Shown: piece after piece, positions 22,307 through 33,087 of the stretch
How positions within the stretch are numbered: position 1 is the stretch's first letter
Layout: every line of letters starts with the position of its first letter
Source of the DNA: Gigaspora rosea
Taxonomy: Eukaryota; Glomeromycota; Glomeromycetes; Diversisporales; Gigasporaceae
Direction: 5' to 3'
NCBI GenBank assembly: GCA_003550325.1
Contig: QKWP01000001.1
Span: 263,488-327,487 of the forward strand
DNA: 64,000 nucleotides
The notes under the pieces: generated by a model
Told to the model about the DNA's origin: nothing
What the model saw: the letters and a program-made list of their open reading frames with translations, nothing else
The model's database searches: none
Made by a program: the position numbers and the translations under genes

Positions 22307-22508
22307 TTCAAAATTGTATGACCCCTATCATTAATTTTTTTTTTTATGATTAAGCAATTGTGATTATAATTGCCAAAATCAGTCAATTTATCCTTGAGTT
22401 TGTGTCAAACTCTGATTTATGATAAATTGGTTGACCTTAGCAATTACAATTGCAATCGCAATTATTTAATCATAAAAAAAATTAATTATAGGGTCATAAT
22501 TTTGCAAA
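22307..22508. repeat. 202-bp foldback MITE
   Basis: 'tttcaaaattgtatgaccc' at the left is inverted as 'gggtcataattttgcaaa' at the right. The arms continue as 'tatgattaagcaattgtgatt' and 'aatcgcaattatttaatcata'. Confidence 0.75.
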
Positions 22509-22560
22509 ACACAATAATTTCAACAATCTAATAACTTTGTTATAATTCTTTTTTACAGAT

Positions 22561-23074
22561 TTGTTATGCTTGAAGATGGATATTATACAAAAAAACAAAT
22601 ATTGTGAGGTTACTTCAGATTCAGATCTTCTTAATAACAAGCAAGATAAAAATTGTTTTTCTTTACCTAGTCAAAGTGAACAAGATGAATTGCAAAATAT
22701 TTTATCTTGTAAAATCAAAAACATAATCACTTGTATGGTTCTATTTTGATGAAGAGACAGCAAACAACTCCAGTTTATCTATTTGCAAAGTGTGTAATGA
22801 GGTATTTTTACCATTAACTGCAACCTTAATGTTAAAGTATCATTTAGAATTGCATAACATTATAGTACCAAAGTGGTAGGCAAAAGCACTTAAATAGAAT
22901 AGCAAAAAAGCGATATTTTAGTTGTAAGATGAATTGTTTGTAATATTGCAACCATTTAGTATTGTTGAAGAAGAAGAGTAGCAAAAAATGATTTCTAAAT
23001 TTGATTAGCAATACCAATTTTCTAGTAGAAATACAATAAATGACCAAGTAATGAAGCTATATTAGCAAAAATAT
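22561..23074 (+). pseudogene. hAT transposase, N-terminal part with BED zinc finger (decayed)
   Basis: The frame from 22561 gives about 55 residues. After a one-base shift near 22735 the phrase VWFYFDEETANNSS leads into a BED finger: Cys-x2-Cys at 22784-22795 (ICKVCNEVF) and His-x3-His at 22841-22855 (HLELH). BED fingers sit at the N-terminus of many hAT transposases and bind the element ends. Stops follow (TAG near 22878). The rest of the protein continues at 26830 after a 3.7-kb insertion. Confidence 0.7.
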
Positions 23075-24287
23075 ATATGCGTAAACTTGCGCAAGTTTTT
23101 ACGGTATGTAAGAAAATCGTAAACTTATGTAAATTTAGCATAATACTACATAAGTCTTACGATGTATCCCTTACTTTGTAGAGGTTCGCAAGCAAATTTG
23201 CCTGTATAATTACTATAAATATACCTCTGATCTAGTTTTTTAATTATTTAAGATATTTAAATAAAATTTGGTATTATAATATTTAAGAACAAGGATTATA
23301 TTTTTGAATTATTTAAACTTATATTATAAGACAAAAAGTTTATGTTGCTTATAAGCTAAAAATATTAAATTTTAAAGAAATTTTTTAACCAAAAAAATAT
23401 TTTACAATATCTTGGCGAATTCTTTAAATATTGGTTTTAAAAATATAGTTTCTTATACAACTTTGTAGTTTATATAAAGGATGACAACTTTCATTATTTG
23501 ACTTTAAATGATTTACTTGTAAAAATTAGGACTTGTATTAGAAGTGAAAATTTTTTTTATAGACGGGAACATATAAAATTTGAGAAAACCTAAAGAAAAA
23601 ATTCTATAGTAAAAGTTCCAAAACAAAAACTTTAAACTTTTATTACACCAAAGTTTTTTAATAATTTTAAAAAAATTTTATAATAAAGTTGATAAAACAG
23701 AACTAATATTATATTTTTTCCTTAGAAAGTATATAGCTAAAATTAATATTTAAGGTTTTATTTAAAAAATTTAAAATTTTAAAATTTTTACAGCCAAATA
23801 TGCCTGTATAACAAATTAAGGGATAAGAAAATCGTAAATTTACGTAAAAATTTTATGTAAATTTATGATTTTCTTATGCACTATAAAACTTGTATAGTTT
23901 TACACTAAACATTTTATGTAAGTTAACGATTTTCTTATATATTGTAAAAACTTGCAAAGTTTACACTAAATTTTTTGCAATTTTTTTATGAACTGTAAGA
24001 AATTTATTTTTTTTTTTAATTTATTTATTTTATTTTTATTTTGGCACTTTACAAGAAAAACAACCAACTTTTCGAAACCTTGCGCATGCCCATTACAACT
24101 TCCGACACTTTTAAAAATGCACCTCTAGCAATTTCTAAATTTTAAAGAACACTTCTTTAGAGAAATGGCGCAAGCTTTCGCAAGCGTTTGCAAGTTTTTG
24201 CAAGTTCTTGCAAGGTTTTGCTTCATTTATTTTTTTATTTCATGGTTTTTGTTTTTGTTTTTTTGGTTTATTTTAAATTTTTTTATT

Positions 24288-24794
24288 AATAGACATTCTC
24301 CAGTCAACTGGTTCAAAAATTTTTTTTTTATATATAAATTTTACTATAAGTGCGAATGCACAGTGTCTCTATTTAAAACTTTTTTTTATACTAAGTTAAT
24401 CACCTTTCTGGCTTAAGAGACTTTTGTAAAGCTCATTAAAACGCATCTAATGGTGGTTAGAGCGTCAAAATTAGCTTGGTGAATACCAAGGTATCTTTAA
24501 AAAACCTTTCTTTTACTATATAAATTTCTTTATAAACAATACTATTGCTTGCAAAGAAATTTACATAGTAAAAGAAAGGTTTTTTAAAGATATCTTGGTG
24601 ATCACCAAGCCAATTTTGACACTCTAACCACTATTAGATGCGTTTTAATGAGCTTTACAAAAGTCTTTTAAGCAAGAAAAGTGATTAACTTAGTATAAAA
24701 AAAAGTTTTAGATAGAGACGCTATGCATTCGCACTTATAGTAAAATTTATATATAAAAAAAATTTTTGAACCAGTTGACTGGAGAATCGTCTAT
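24288..24794. repeat. 507-bp near-perfect palindrome, family P copy 1
   Basis: 'taatagacattctccagtcaac' and 'gttgactggagaatcgtctatta' are the ends. The whole sequence folds on itself around 24540. A second copy is at 29352-29860, and a rearranged relative is at 46795-47200. Confidence 0.9.
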
Positions 24795-25065
24795 TAATTT
24801 ATTTTATTTCAGCACTTTGCGAGAAAAACAAACAACTTTCGAAATATTGCGCATACCAACTACGACTTTCGACACTTTCAAAAACACATACCAGCAATTT
24901 CTAAATCTTCAAAAACGTTTCTTTAGAGAAATGGTTGCAAGTTTTCTCAAGTTTTTGCAAGTTTTTGCAAGTTCTTGCAAGATTTTGTTTTATTTATTTT
25001 TTTTATTTTGTGCTTTTTGTTTTTGTTTTTTTGGTTTATTTTTAAATTTTTTTATTAATGGATAG

Positions 25066-25557
25066 GATTTACCCGTCTAAATTTAGTACAAAGTACTAAA
25101 TTATGACACATTTTAAACCTGATTATCTGCTAATTTAAATTATTAATTATGATTTTAATAACTCTTTATAATTTGTTAGATATGGAGCATTATGTCTAAA
25201 AAGTTTGATAACTTTAAGTCTTATTTTTGATTTTATATAATTTTTTTTCTAAAAAGTTCTTTTTTTTAGAAAAAATTTTTTGTGCTAAGCCACAATTTGA
25301 AAATTACTAGTAATTTTATAATAAAAATACAGACGGAAATGTACTTAACTTAGTACGGGCATTGTTACACAAAAATTAAGGTTATTAAAAAATTTTTTTC
25401 TTAATAATTTTATTATTAATATAAAAAAAAATTTTGCTAAACAATTTTTGAAGATTTATCAGATTTTTGTATATAAAAAAAATTGAGTTTTTTAATTTTT
25501 TGGATTTTTTATGCATTTTGCAAAATGTACTAAATTTAGTACAAAACAGTAAATCCA
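25066..25557. repeat. MITE with 'ctaaatttagtac' ends
   Basis: 'ggatttacccgtctaaattt' and 'agtacaaagtact' at the left are inverted at the right as 'gtactaaatttagtac' and 'cagtaaatcc'. It sits between two units of the tandem array. Confidence 0.65.
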
Positions 25558-26829
25558 AACCATTAATTTATTTTATTTCGACACTTTGCGAGAAAAACAA
25601 CAACTTTTCGAAACCTTGCGCATGCCAACTACAACTTTCGATACTTTCAAGAACACACCCCTAGCAATTTCTAAATTTTCAAAAATGCTTCTTTAGAGAA
25701 ATGGTTGCAAGTTTTCGCAAGTTTTCGAAAGTTTTTGCAAGTTTTTGCAAGTTCTTGCAAGGTTTCGTTTTATTTATTTTTTCTTTTGTGCTTTTTGTTT
25801 TTGTTTTTTGGTTTATTTTTAAAATTTTTTTATTAATTTATTTTATTTCGACACTTTGCGAGAAAAACAACAACTTTTCGAAACCTTGTGCATGCCAACT
25901 ACGACTTCTGACACCTTTAAGAACACACTCTCAGCAATTTTTAAATTTTCAAGAACGCTTCTTTAGAGAAATGTGTGCAAGTTTTCGCAAGTTTTTGCTA
26001 GTTTTTGCAAGTTCTTGCAAGGTTTCGCTTTATTTTTTTTTGTTTCGTATTTTTTGTTTTTGTTTTTTTTTGGTTTATTTTTAAATTTTTTTATTAATTT
26101 ATTTATTTCGGCACTTTGCGAGAAAAACAACAATTTTCGAAACCTTGTGCATGCCAACTATGACTTCTGACACTTTCAAAAATGATAGAAAACAAAGAAA
26201 CGAAGATAATAGCTAACTGTGGGTTGAGCGAAAATAAGTGTATAGGGCTAGTTTTTTGTATATAGCAATAGAATTAGAAGCGACGAAGCGCGAAAGTAGT
26301 TTAAAATATTTGTAATAATGTAAAAATAATAAATAATATATAATAAAGTATGTAATATTAATTAAAAATATATATTTAATAAATGTAAAAGATAATATAT
26401 AATAATAATAAATAAAAAATAAAAATTTTATAATAAATTGCGAAACTGTGCAAAATATTGCGAAATTCTGTAAAAAGCATGATTATATGAATATGTATAT
26501 CATTTATTTATTTTTTAAAAAATTTTAAAAATTTGCAAAAATTTGCAAAATGTTGCAAAACAATGCGAAAACATTACAAAATATGCAAAAATATTACTCC
26601 TGTGATCCTGCAACCCCCAAAGGGGCATTTTTTTTATTTCGCATTGTATTATAAGTTTTCGAAATATTACGGCAATAATTTACGTAAGATTACGTATATA
26701 TCTGCTATAGTGTAAACTTATGTAATTATTACCTCTATGTAATACTCTGAACTAATCATAAGATTTTTGCAAGTTTACGCTCACGTAAAAACTTGCGGAG
26801 GTTTATACATATTTTTTTTTGCTGATGTA

Positions 26830-28258
26830 TTTCAAAAAAAAAAAAAGAAGTTAAGTTAACATTGAATCAAATTTTTAAAAAAGTGGCATTTACTTCAGAC
26901 TTATGGACAGCATCAAATAGCATATTATTTCTAAGCCTTACAATTTATTATATTGACTCATCTTGAAAATTAAAATGTTTTCTTCTTGATATTATTTCAA
27001 TAAAAGAATGGAATATAGAAATTAATATTGCTAATATAATAATGAATATTTTAGATAAACATTATATATCTAAAAAAACTTTGGCTCTAATTATAGATAA
27101 TGCATCTTCAATGGTCTTGTATAGTACAATTGTAGCAGAAGAACTTAAGAAAGGTTTTAATGATTTAATTTTTCTCACTATTGGTGTGCTGTTCATGTGT
27201 TAAACTTGGCAGTTTGTTGAGAAATTGATTTAATTGATGAATCGATTATCAAAGTGCAGTCATTAATGTCTTATATTAAATCTTTATATTCTACAATCAA
27301 TAACTTAAAAAATTATACGAATTAAAAAGATTAAATATTAAGCACCTAAGCTAGATATTAAGCACAGGTAGAATTCTACATATTATATACTAAATAAGTG
27401 GCAAAAAATGGAATCTCTTCTAACTATGCCTGTAGCAAACAATCAAATTGTTTGTCAAAAAGTGTCCATTCCATATAATGAATATAATTGTGCTAATATT
27501 GATATAAATTTTTTTTTTTTTTTTTACAAATTAACAATTATCTAACTAAAATAAAGAATACAATGGTTCTTTTAGAACCAATTGGATGTGCTACTCGACT
27601 TCTTTCTGCCTCTAGTTATCTAATGCATAGTGATGTTTGATTTGTTTTTCTTGGTATTCAAAATCATTAGTCAAAATATACAATTTTTTCAAAAACAAGT
27701 AGCAAGTGTAATTTATTAAAAATTAGATAGTTACTGGTTAATATTAGATAAAACATCTCAAAATTCATTATTATTTGACCTGAGAATAAAAAATAACATT
27801 ATTAAAAGCCTGAATAAAAAAACTAAAGCAATAAATCTAGTATTAAACCTTAATAAATACTTTTTATAAATATCAAAGCCAACTATAACCTCTTCTAATA
27901 ATCTATCAAATATATGAAATTATTTTTACCAGTTAACCTCATCTGATTTTTTGTTACAAAAAACTAATCCAGATTTTTTATTGCTAACAATGAACTGCAT
28001 ATAAGACGAATTAGAAAGATATTTGTTTTTGCCTTTGAAAGATAAAGTAGATCCACTCATTTGGTGGCAGGTGAAGCAATATGAATATTTGAGATTGGAT
28101 TTGATTGCCAGAGACTATTTGTGTATCCAAGCAACAAGTATAGCCTCTAAGCAGGCTTTTTCAATTGCTTAACAAACCATAATTCCATCAAGAAATAGGC
28201 TAGACAAAGAAATTGCAAAAGTGGTCTTATACTTGAAGAGCTGAATACAAGAAAAAAT
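26830..28258 (+). pseudogene. hAT transposase, catalytic and C-terminal dimerisation parts (decayed)
   Basis: Recognisable blocks, in several frames with many stops: FTSDLWTA and IYYID (26890-26955, catalytic RNase H-like fold with the first Asp), ALIIDNASSM (27086-27115, second conserved Asp), a CAVHVLNLAV-type block (27186-27215), and the C-terminal hAT dimerisation region (28007-28240) with DELERYLFLP, DPLIWW, YLRLDLIARDYL and IASKQAFSIA. These are established landmarks of hAT transposases. Together with the BED finger at 22.8 kb they make one dead autonomous element of about 1.9 kb coding length. Confidence 0.85.
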
Positions 28259-28500
28259 ATGCAATTAATTTATAACTGGCAAGTTAAATTAATTAATTAC
28301 AATTTTAAACGTTTTTCTTTTTAATAACTTAATATTTTAGAACAATAATTTTGCAATCAAATTTAGCTATTTAAACTATTAATAAATATAGCAATAAAGA
28401 TAAAGGATACAATTTAGATGAGTTATTGGCATAATTAGTATTAGAAAAAATTATTTCATAGCTTCATAACTTTTTATAATTATTTTTTATAAATTAAAAT

Positions 28501-28918
28501 TAGAATAGAAGAAATCTCTATAGTAGTAAGTTTAATGGTAGAAAGCCCAATATTGGTAAAAAGCTCAACAATAGAAAGTCTAACAATAGTAGAATCCCAA
28601 CAATAGTAGAAAGCCCAATAATAGTAAAAAGCCCAATAATAGTAGAAAGCCTAACAATAGTAGAAATTCTCATAGTAGAAAGCTCAATAGAAGAGAAAAA
28701 CCAAATAGAAGAAAATCCAGTTTTATGATATTCTAAGAAAATGTAAAAACAGAAAAAATGAATTATATAAACAATATGAGGTTTGTCTTGAATATGATCA
28801 AGAAAGGAACTAGCAAAAAAGAGCAAAAGAAATATTATATAAAATCAAAAAAGGTTTTGAAGAATTTGAAGCAAACCTTACAGATAATAGTAACAGAGAT
28901 CCCTAGTTAAAAATTGAT
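28501..28918 (+). pseudogene. coding relic with a seven-residue repeat
   Basis: From 28555 to about 28690 an 18-21-bp unit 'atagtagaaagccca' repeats seven or eight times. On the plus strand it encodes a PIIVES-type repeat, then an acidic segment. Stops follow, and a further protein-like stretch (ELYKQYEVCLEYDQER, TAG, QKRAKEILYKIKKGFEEFE) runs to TAG near 28905. The minus-strand open frame is a shadow of the repeat. Function is unknown. Confidence 0.45.
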
Positions 28919-28919
28919 A

Positions 28920-29350
28920 TATATGTAAATGAACTAGATATACCCTGCTTCTGCCTTCTATAGTTCTTGAAGAATTTGATAAAGTTTTTTTGCACTAATT
29001 TCATAATAAAATTGCAAGTTAAAATACTCTAAATGCCCTATATCAGCAAATTTTATATATAGATATATATTGATTGCTAACTGGGTAAGATATATATCAG
29101 TACTCAATACTTCTGCTGATTTCTATTGATAGCTGCTGATTTCTATCGATAGTGATAGTAATCAATATATATCTAATATAGATATTAATTAATAAATATC
29201 TGATATAATATCAATTAATAATTATTATATTCATATAATCATGCTTTTTGCAAATTTTTAAATATTTTACAGGTTTTTGCAAGTTTTTGCAAGTTTTTGC
29301 AATTTAATATAACATTTTATTTTTTTTATTTATTATTATTATATAATATT
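28920..29350. other. AT-rich stretch with a short GCAAGTTTTT cluster
   Basis: No gene. 'gcaggtttttgcaag...tttttgcaa' at 29270-29305 and again at 30255-30270 uses the word of the 23-26.8 kb insertion, suggesting fragments of that family. Confidence 0.4.
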
Positions 29351-29351
29351 T

Positions 29352-29860
29352 TAATAGACGATTCTCCAGTTAACTGGTTCAAAAATTTTTTTTTATATAT
29401 AAATTTTACTATAAGTGCAAATGCACAGCGTCTCTATCTAAAACATTTTTTATACTAAGTTAATCACCTTTCTGGCTTAAGAGACTTTTGTAAAGCTCAT
29501 TAAAAAGCATCTAATGGTGGTTAGAGAGTCAAAATCAGCATGGTGAATACCAAGATATCTTTAAAAAACTTTCTTTTACTATATAAATTTCTTTATAAAC
29601 AATACTATTGTTTGCAAAAAAATTTACATAGTAAAAGAAAGGTTTGTTAAAGATATCTTGGTATTCACCAAGCCGATTTTGATGCTCTAACTACTATTAA
29701 ATGCGTTTTAATGAGCTTTACAAAAGTCTCTTAAGCCAGAAAAGTGATTAACTTAGTAAAAAAAAGGTTTTAGATAGAGACGCTGTGCATTCACACTTAT
29801 AGTAAAATTTATATATAAAAAAAAAATTTTTGAACCAGTTGACTAGAGAATCGTCTATTA
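29352..29860. repeat. 509-bp near-perfect palindrome, family P copy 2
   Basis: Same sequence and ends as 24288-24794, with scattered differences. The flanks differ, so it is an independent insertion. Confidence 0.9.
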
Positions 29861-29871
29861 AAGAAAATAAC

Positions 29872-30215
29872 TAATAATCACTATAGGTGATTATTACCTT
29901 TGATCTACAATGCATAAAAAAATCAACAAAACAAACAGCTTTTATTAAATAAAAAATCAAATCTTCTTAATATTAGGGTAAGGATAAAGGTTAGAGATTA
30001 GGATAGAGCTTTGTATATAGTAAAATTTAGCAAGAAATTTTTTTTTTTGCATAAAAAAAAGTAGTTTCATAAACAAAATTTAGGTTGGAAGCAATTTTAG
30101 CAATTTTTTAAAAAATTTTTGTTTTTTTTACACAAAATTGATCTACATGTTACACCTGATCCTGAATTTTAATTGGCAAATTAACTACAGGTGATAATTA
30201 CTTGTGGTGTAAATT
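29872..30215. repeat. MITE family T, diverged copy
   Basis: 'cactataggtgattattacc' at the left and 'aggtgataattacttgtgg' at the right are inverted ends. The core 'atagtaaaatttagcaagaaat' and 'gtagtttcataaacaaaattta' is the family T core. It carries 'ttagggtaaggataaaggttag' near the centre. Confidence 0.65.
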
Positions 30216-30316
30216 AGTAATTTCCTATTTTAAATTATTAATATACAATATTCGCAAGTTTTTGCAATTTAATATAAAATTTTATTTTTTTTTATTATTA
30301 TTATATAGGTTTATGT

Positions 30317-30634
30317 AATTTAGCACATATGCATTGTAACGCATCTATCTGATAAACCAATCAGATCATAAAATCAGGTGTAATGTGAAATCGAAAAAAA
30401 TAGCGCCCTTTTAAAAAATCGCTTATAGCTCATAATTTTGTTTATGAAATCACTTTTCGTGCTCTAACAAAAAAAATTCCTTGCAAAATTTACTATAAAA
30501 TCCTCTATCTCACCTACACACTATTCTAATTTCACCCTAACCCTAACTAACAAAAAAAATAGGTTATTTTGGTTGTTTTGATTTCACGTTATACCAAATT
30601 ATATGAGGTGCGCTACAGAGTACATGCACAAAAT
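30317..30634. repeat. MITE family T, complete copy (about 318 bp)
   Basis: 'tagcacatatgcattgtaac' and, from the other end, 'tgtgcatgtactctgtagcg' are the ends. The interior includes 'aaatcaggtgtaatgtgaaatc' and 'ccctaaccctaac'. This is the reference copy for the interrupted ones at 13.2/17.4 kb and 33.8/35.5 kb. Confidence 0.8.
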
Positions 30635-30689
30635 TATTAAATTTTATTATATATTATATTTTAAGGATAATCCTATACAACGCACCCTG

Positions 30690-30995
30690 CGATATGCTAA
30701 TTTATCACAGAATATAGGTAAACATAATTTATAGATCTGTGACAAATAATTTTATATAAATTAATATAAGGTTAGGGTTGGGGTTTGGTTAGGGTTAGAG
30801 GTTAGAGAGAGCAATAGCTTATAATATAATTTTGCAAGGAATTTTTTTTGTTAGAGCTCGAAAAGTAGTTATGTAGACAAATTTTTTGATATTACGAATG
30901 TTTGAAAATATCATTATACAAAGAAATTTGCTGATCTTCAAATTTAATTGGTAGATCATTTGGGTGCGATATACAAGTGCAATGCAGGGGTGTGA
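30690..30995. repeat. MITE family T2 ('cgcaccctgcgatatgc' ends)
   Basis: 'cgcaccctgcgatatgctaat' at the left and 'gggtgcgatatacaagtgcaatgcagggg' at the right. The centre is 'gttagggttggggtttgg'. A reverse-oriented sister is at 44530-44915. Confidence 0.75.
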
Positions 30996-31039
30996 AGCCT
31001 AGTAAACTCCATATTTTAAATATTATATATTTTATTATA

Positions 31040-31640
31040 TATTATTATAAAAAGAAACAAAAAAAATAAAACCAAAAAAAACAAAACTGAAAAAAATAAT
31101 AAAAAAAATTAAAAATGAAAAAAATAAACTAATATATTTGCTTATATTTACTTATTTTCGCTACTTCTTTCAAAATGCCAAAGAAGTTAGAATTGGTTTT
31201 TTATAAAGTGCTAGAAAAGGCAAGTTATTTTTTGTAAGGTTCTAAAAGAAGTAAGGAATAAATAAAATAAAAAAAATTAAAAAAATAAGTAAAAAAAAAA
31301 CAAACAAAAAACAAAAAATGAAATTGAAAAAAATAACGAAAAATAAAATTTGAAAAAAAATAAACTAATATATTTGCTTATATTTGCTTATATTTGCTTA
31401 TATTTGCTACTTCTTGCAAAGTGACAGAAAAGTTAGAATTGGTGTTCTTGTAAAGTGCTGGAAAAGTTAGATCATTTTCTTGCAAAGTTCTGAAAGAAGT
31501 AAAGAATAAATAAAATAAAATTAAAAACTAAGTAAAAAAAAAAAGAAAACAAACAAAAAACAAAAGATAAAACTAAAAAAAACTAACAAAAAAAAAAAAC
31601 AAAAATGAAAAAAATAAACTATTATATTTGTTTATATTTG
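31040..31640. repeat. A-rich tandem repeat, about 240-bp unit
   Basis: 'gaaaaaaataaactaatatatttgcttatattt', 'gctacttctt..aaa' and 'gttagaattggt' recur at about 31120, 31360 and 31610, separated by A-rich tracts. The layout (purine tract, short-word cluster, cysteine-poor spacer) mirrors the minus strand of the 24-26 kb array. They may be related, but base identity is low. Confidence 0.6.
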
Positions 31641-31810
31641 CTTATATTCGCTTCATCAGAAAATTTTTTAACTAGATATTAATTGATATATAACAGTTAA
31701 TCGTTTTATATCGATTAAAAAATAATATTAGATATCAATTAACTGGTTAAAAATTGACATATAGAGTGAGTTAGTAGAAAAAGGACAAATTTTTTCAAAG
31801 TAAAAGTTTT

Positions 31811-32500
31811 TTTTTTTATATTAGGAGGAACCCCAGGTGTAGCTCCTGCCCCAAACTTTTATTAATACTTAAGTAAGTTGACATATTGCCGAAATATATA
31901 CATATTATATACAAGTATTGGAACTAGGACTTTAGGTAATACAACTATTTATCCACAGCTAAAATCTACCAGAGCCTTCTATATTCCCATTTATATGACT
32001 GACCTAGCTTGTACGTCCCTCTCCAACCAACAATTAGTATTCACATGTCCGCCACTTTACTCACACTACCTAGTATCATCACTTTCAATTTGGTGTACGT
32101 TACCAGATAGGCGCTTTGTGCTTCTAAATTGGTGTACCTGAGATCCCCTACTGGCGTACTTCTCGAGAGTTCGTATCTCAAGCTATGCAGCTACTTTTAT
32201 CATATTTGGTAAGTATCTCAAGCCATGCAGCTGCCTTTACCACATTTGGTAAGTATCTCAAGCCTGCATGCTGCCACAACTAGCTGGGTTCCTGCAACTT
32301 TGGGGCCTAGGATTTAACGTTTCGAATTCGGTAATGTGCGAATGACTGTACTTCCCTCTATGGTGACGATGTAACTGGGCATGTATCGCAAATGCTTCCA
32401 GTACTAGATATAGTTGGATGGCATCATAAGGCTCAGGGGGGCCCTGTTACCACTACATGCACTTGTACCAGCTATACCCGTATTGGTGGTCCCAGTACTA
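31811..32500 (-). mobile_element. retroposon on the minus strand with poly-A and 12-bp TSD
   Basis: agtaaaagtttt occurs at 31799-31810 and 32501-32512. The insert begins on the plus strand with a T-run, the poly-A tail of the minus strand. It is much richer in G+C than its surroundings. Near its tail the minus strand reads 'taataaaagt' before 'ggggcaggagctac'. A 39-bp unit beginning 'gtatctcaagc' is repeated two and a half times at 32172-32270. The same 'ggcttgagatac' phrases and 'taataaaagt' tail occur in the retroposon at 49983-50907, so both belong to one family. No open frame is convincing. Confidence 0.7.
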
Positions 32501-32642
32501 AGTAAAAGTTTTCTTAACTTTAAGCTTAAATATCTTAACAACTTTTTTAATAAATTTAATAAATTATTTTTTATTTTAATTCTATATAATTTCAAGATTA
32601 AAATAAAAAAATTTTTAGCAAATTTGATTATATATTTGTCAA

Positions 32643-32832
32643 GATATGGGGGTGAGTCAGTAGAAAAGGGACAAATTTTTTCTAAGTAAAAGTTTTCTTG
32701 ACTTTAAGCTTAAATATCTTAACAACTATCTTAATAAATTTAATAATTTTTTTTTATTTTAATTCTATATAATTTTAAGATTAAAATATACTAAAAACGA
32801 TTTGTCCCTTTTCTACTGACTCACCCCATATT
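32643..32832. repeat. MITE family G, inner copy (190 bp)
   Basis: 'atatgggggtgagtcagtag' with 'aaaagggacaaat' and 'atttgtcccttttctactg' with 'actcaccccatat' are near-perfect inverted ends. A minimal relative of 75 bp is at 44449-44523. Confidence 0.85.
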
Positions 32833-33087
32833 TTAGTTTAAAAATTTAAAAAATTTTATAAAAATGATGGTCCCTTTTTTACTGTCACCCCTATATATCT
32901 ATAAATCAATATATATCATTTTTGATATAAATCGTTATATTTGTATAAATCAATTATCATCAGTCATACAAATTTTTTTTTTAATCTTAATGATTTAAAA
33001 ATAGATTGTTAAAAATTTTAACGATCTATTTTAGATTATTAAGATCTTTAATAATTTAAAATAGATCGTTAAGGATTCTGGTATTAT

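Larger units (their letters stand above)
24008..26183 (+). repeat. tandem array of about 270-bp units (4 full or near-full copies plus one partial)
   Basis: Each unit runs 'cactttgcgagaaaaacaa', 'aaccttgcgcatgccaactac', 'cttctttagagaaatgg', a cluster of 'ttgcaagtttttgcaag', and a T-rich tail ending 'tttttattaat'. Units start near 24040, 24800, 25567, 25845 and 26100 (partial). The array is interrupted by the foldback at 24288-24794 and the MITE at 25066-25557. Open frames across it are low-complexity by-products. Confidence 0.8.
23075..26812. mobile_element. 3.7-kb insertion with GCAAGTTT words splitting the hAT transposase
   Basis: Left end ATATGCGTAAACTTGCGCAAG; right end, on the minus strand, ATATGTATAAACCTCCGCAAG. 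'acttgcg'/'gcaagtttttac' words and 'cgtaaatttacgtaa' phrases recur inside both ends (23075-23200, 23815-24000, 26690-26812). Its position between the BED finger and the catalytic part of the same transposase shows it is an insertion. It carries a tandem array (24008-26183), a foldback and a MITE. No transposase frame is seen. A target duplication could not be fixed because the flanks are A/T runs. Confidence 0.6.
31765..32893. repeat. MITE family G (outer copy), interrupted by a retroposon and a second copy
   Basis: Left end 'gtgagttagtagaaaaagg' with 'acaaat'; right end 'ggtcccttttttactgtcacc'. The inner copy 32643-32832 has the same ends. Between them 'ttttcttaactttaagcttaaatatcttaacaac' occurs twice (32510 and 32693). 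Confidence 0.6.

Noticed and set aside
24165-26170. Several hydrophobic frames (60-127 codons) rich in F, C and L
   Set aside because: They repeat with the 270-bp tandem unit, are T-rich low complexity, and differ in frame between units; no selection for coding.
24008-26183. CRISPR-like array
   Set aside because: Repeat units are about 270 bp with no short conserved repeat plus unique spacers; eukaryotic tandem repeat.
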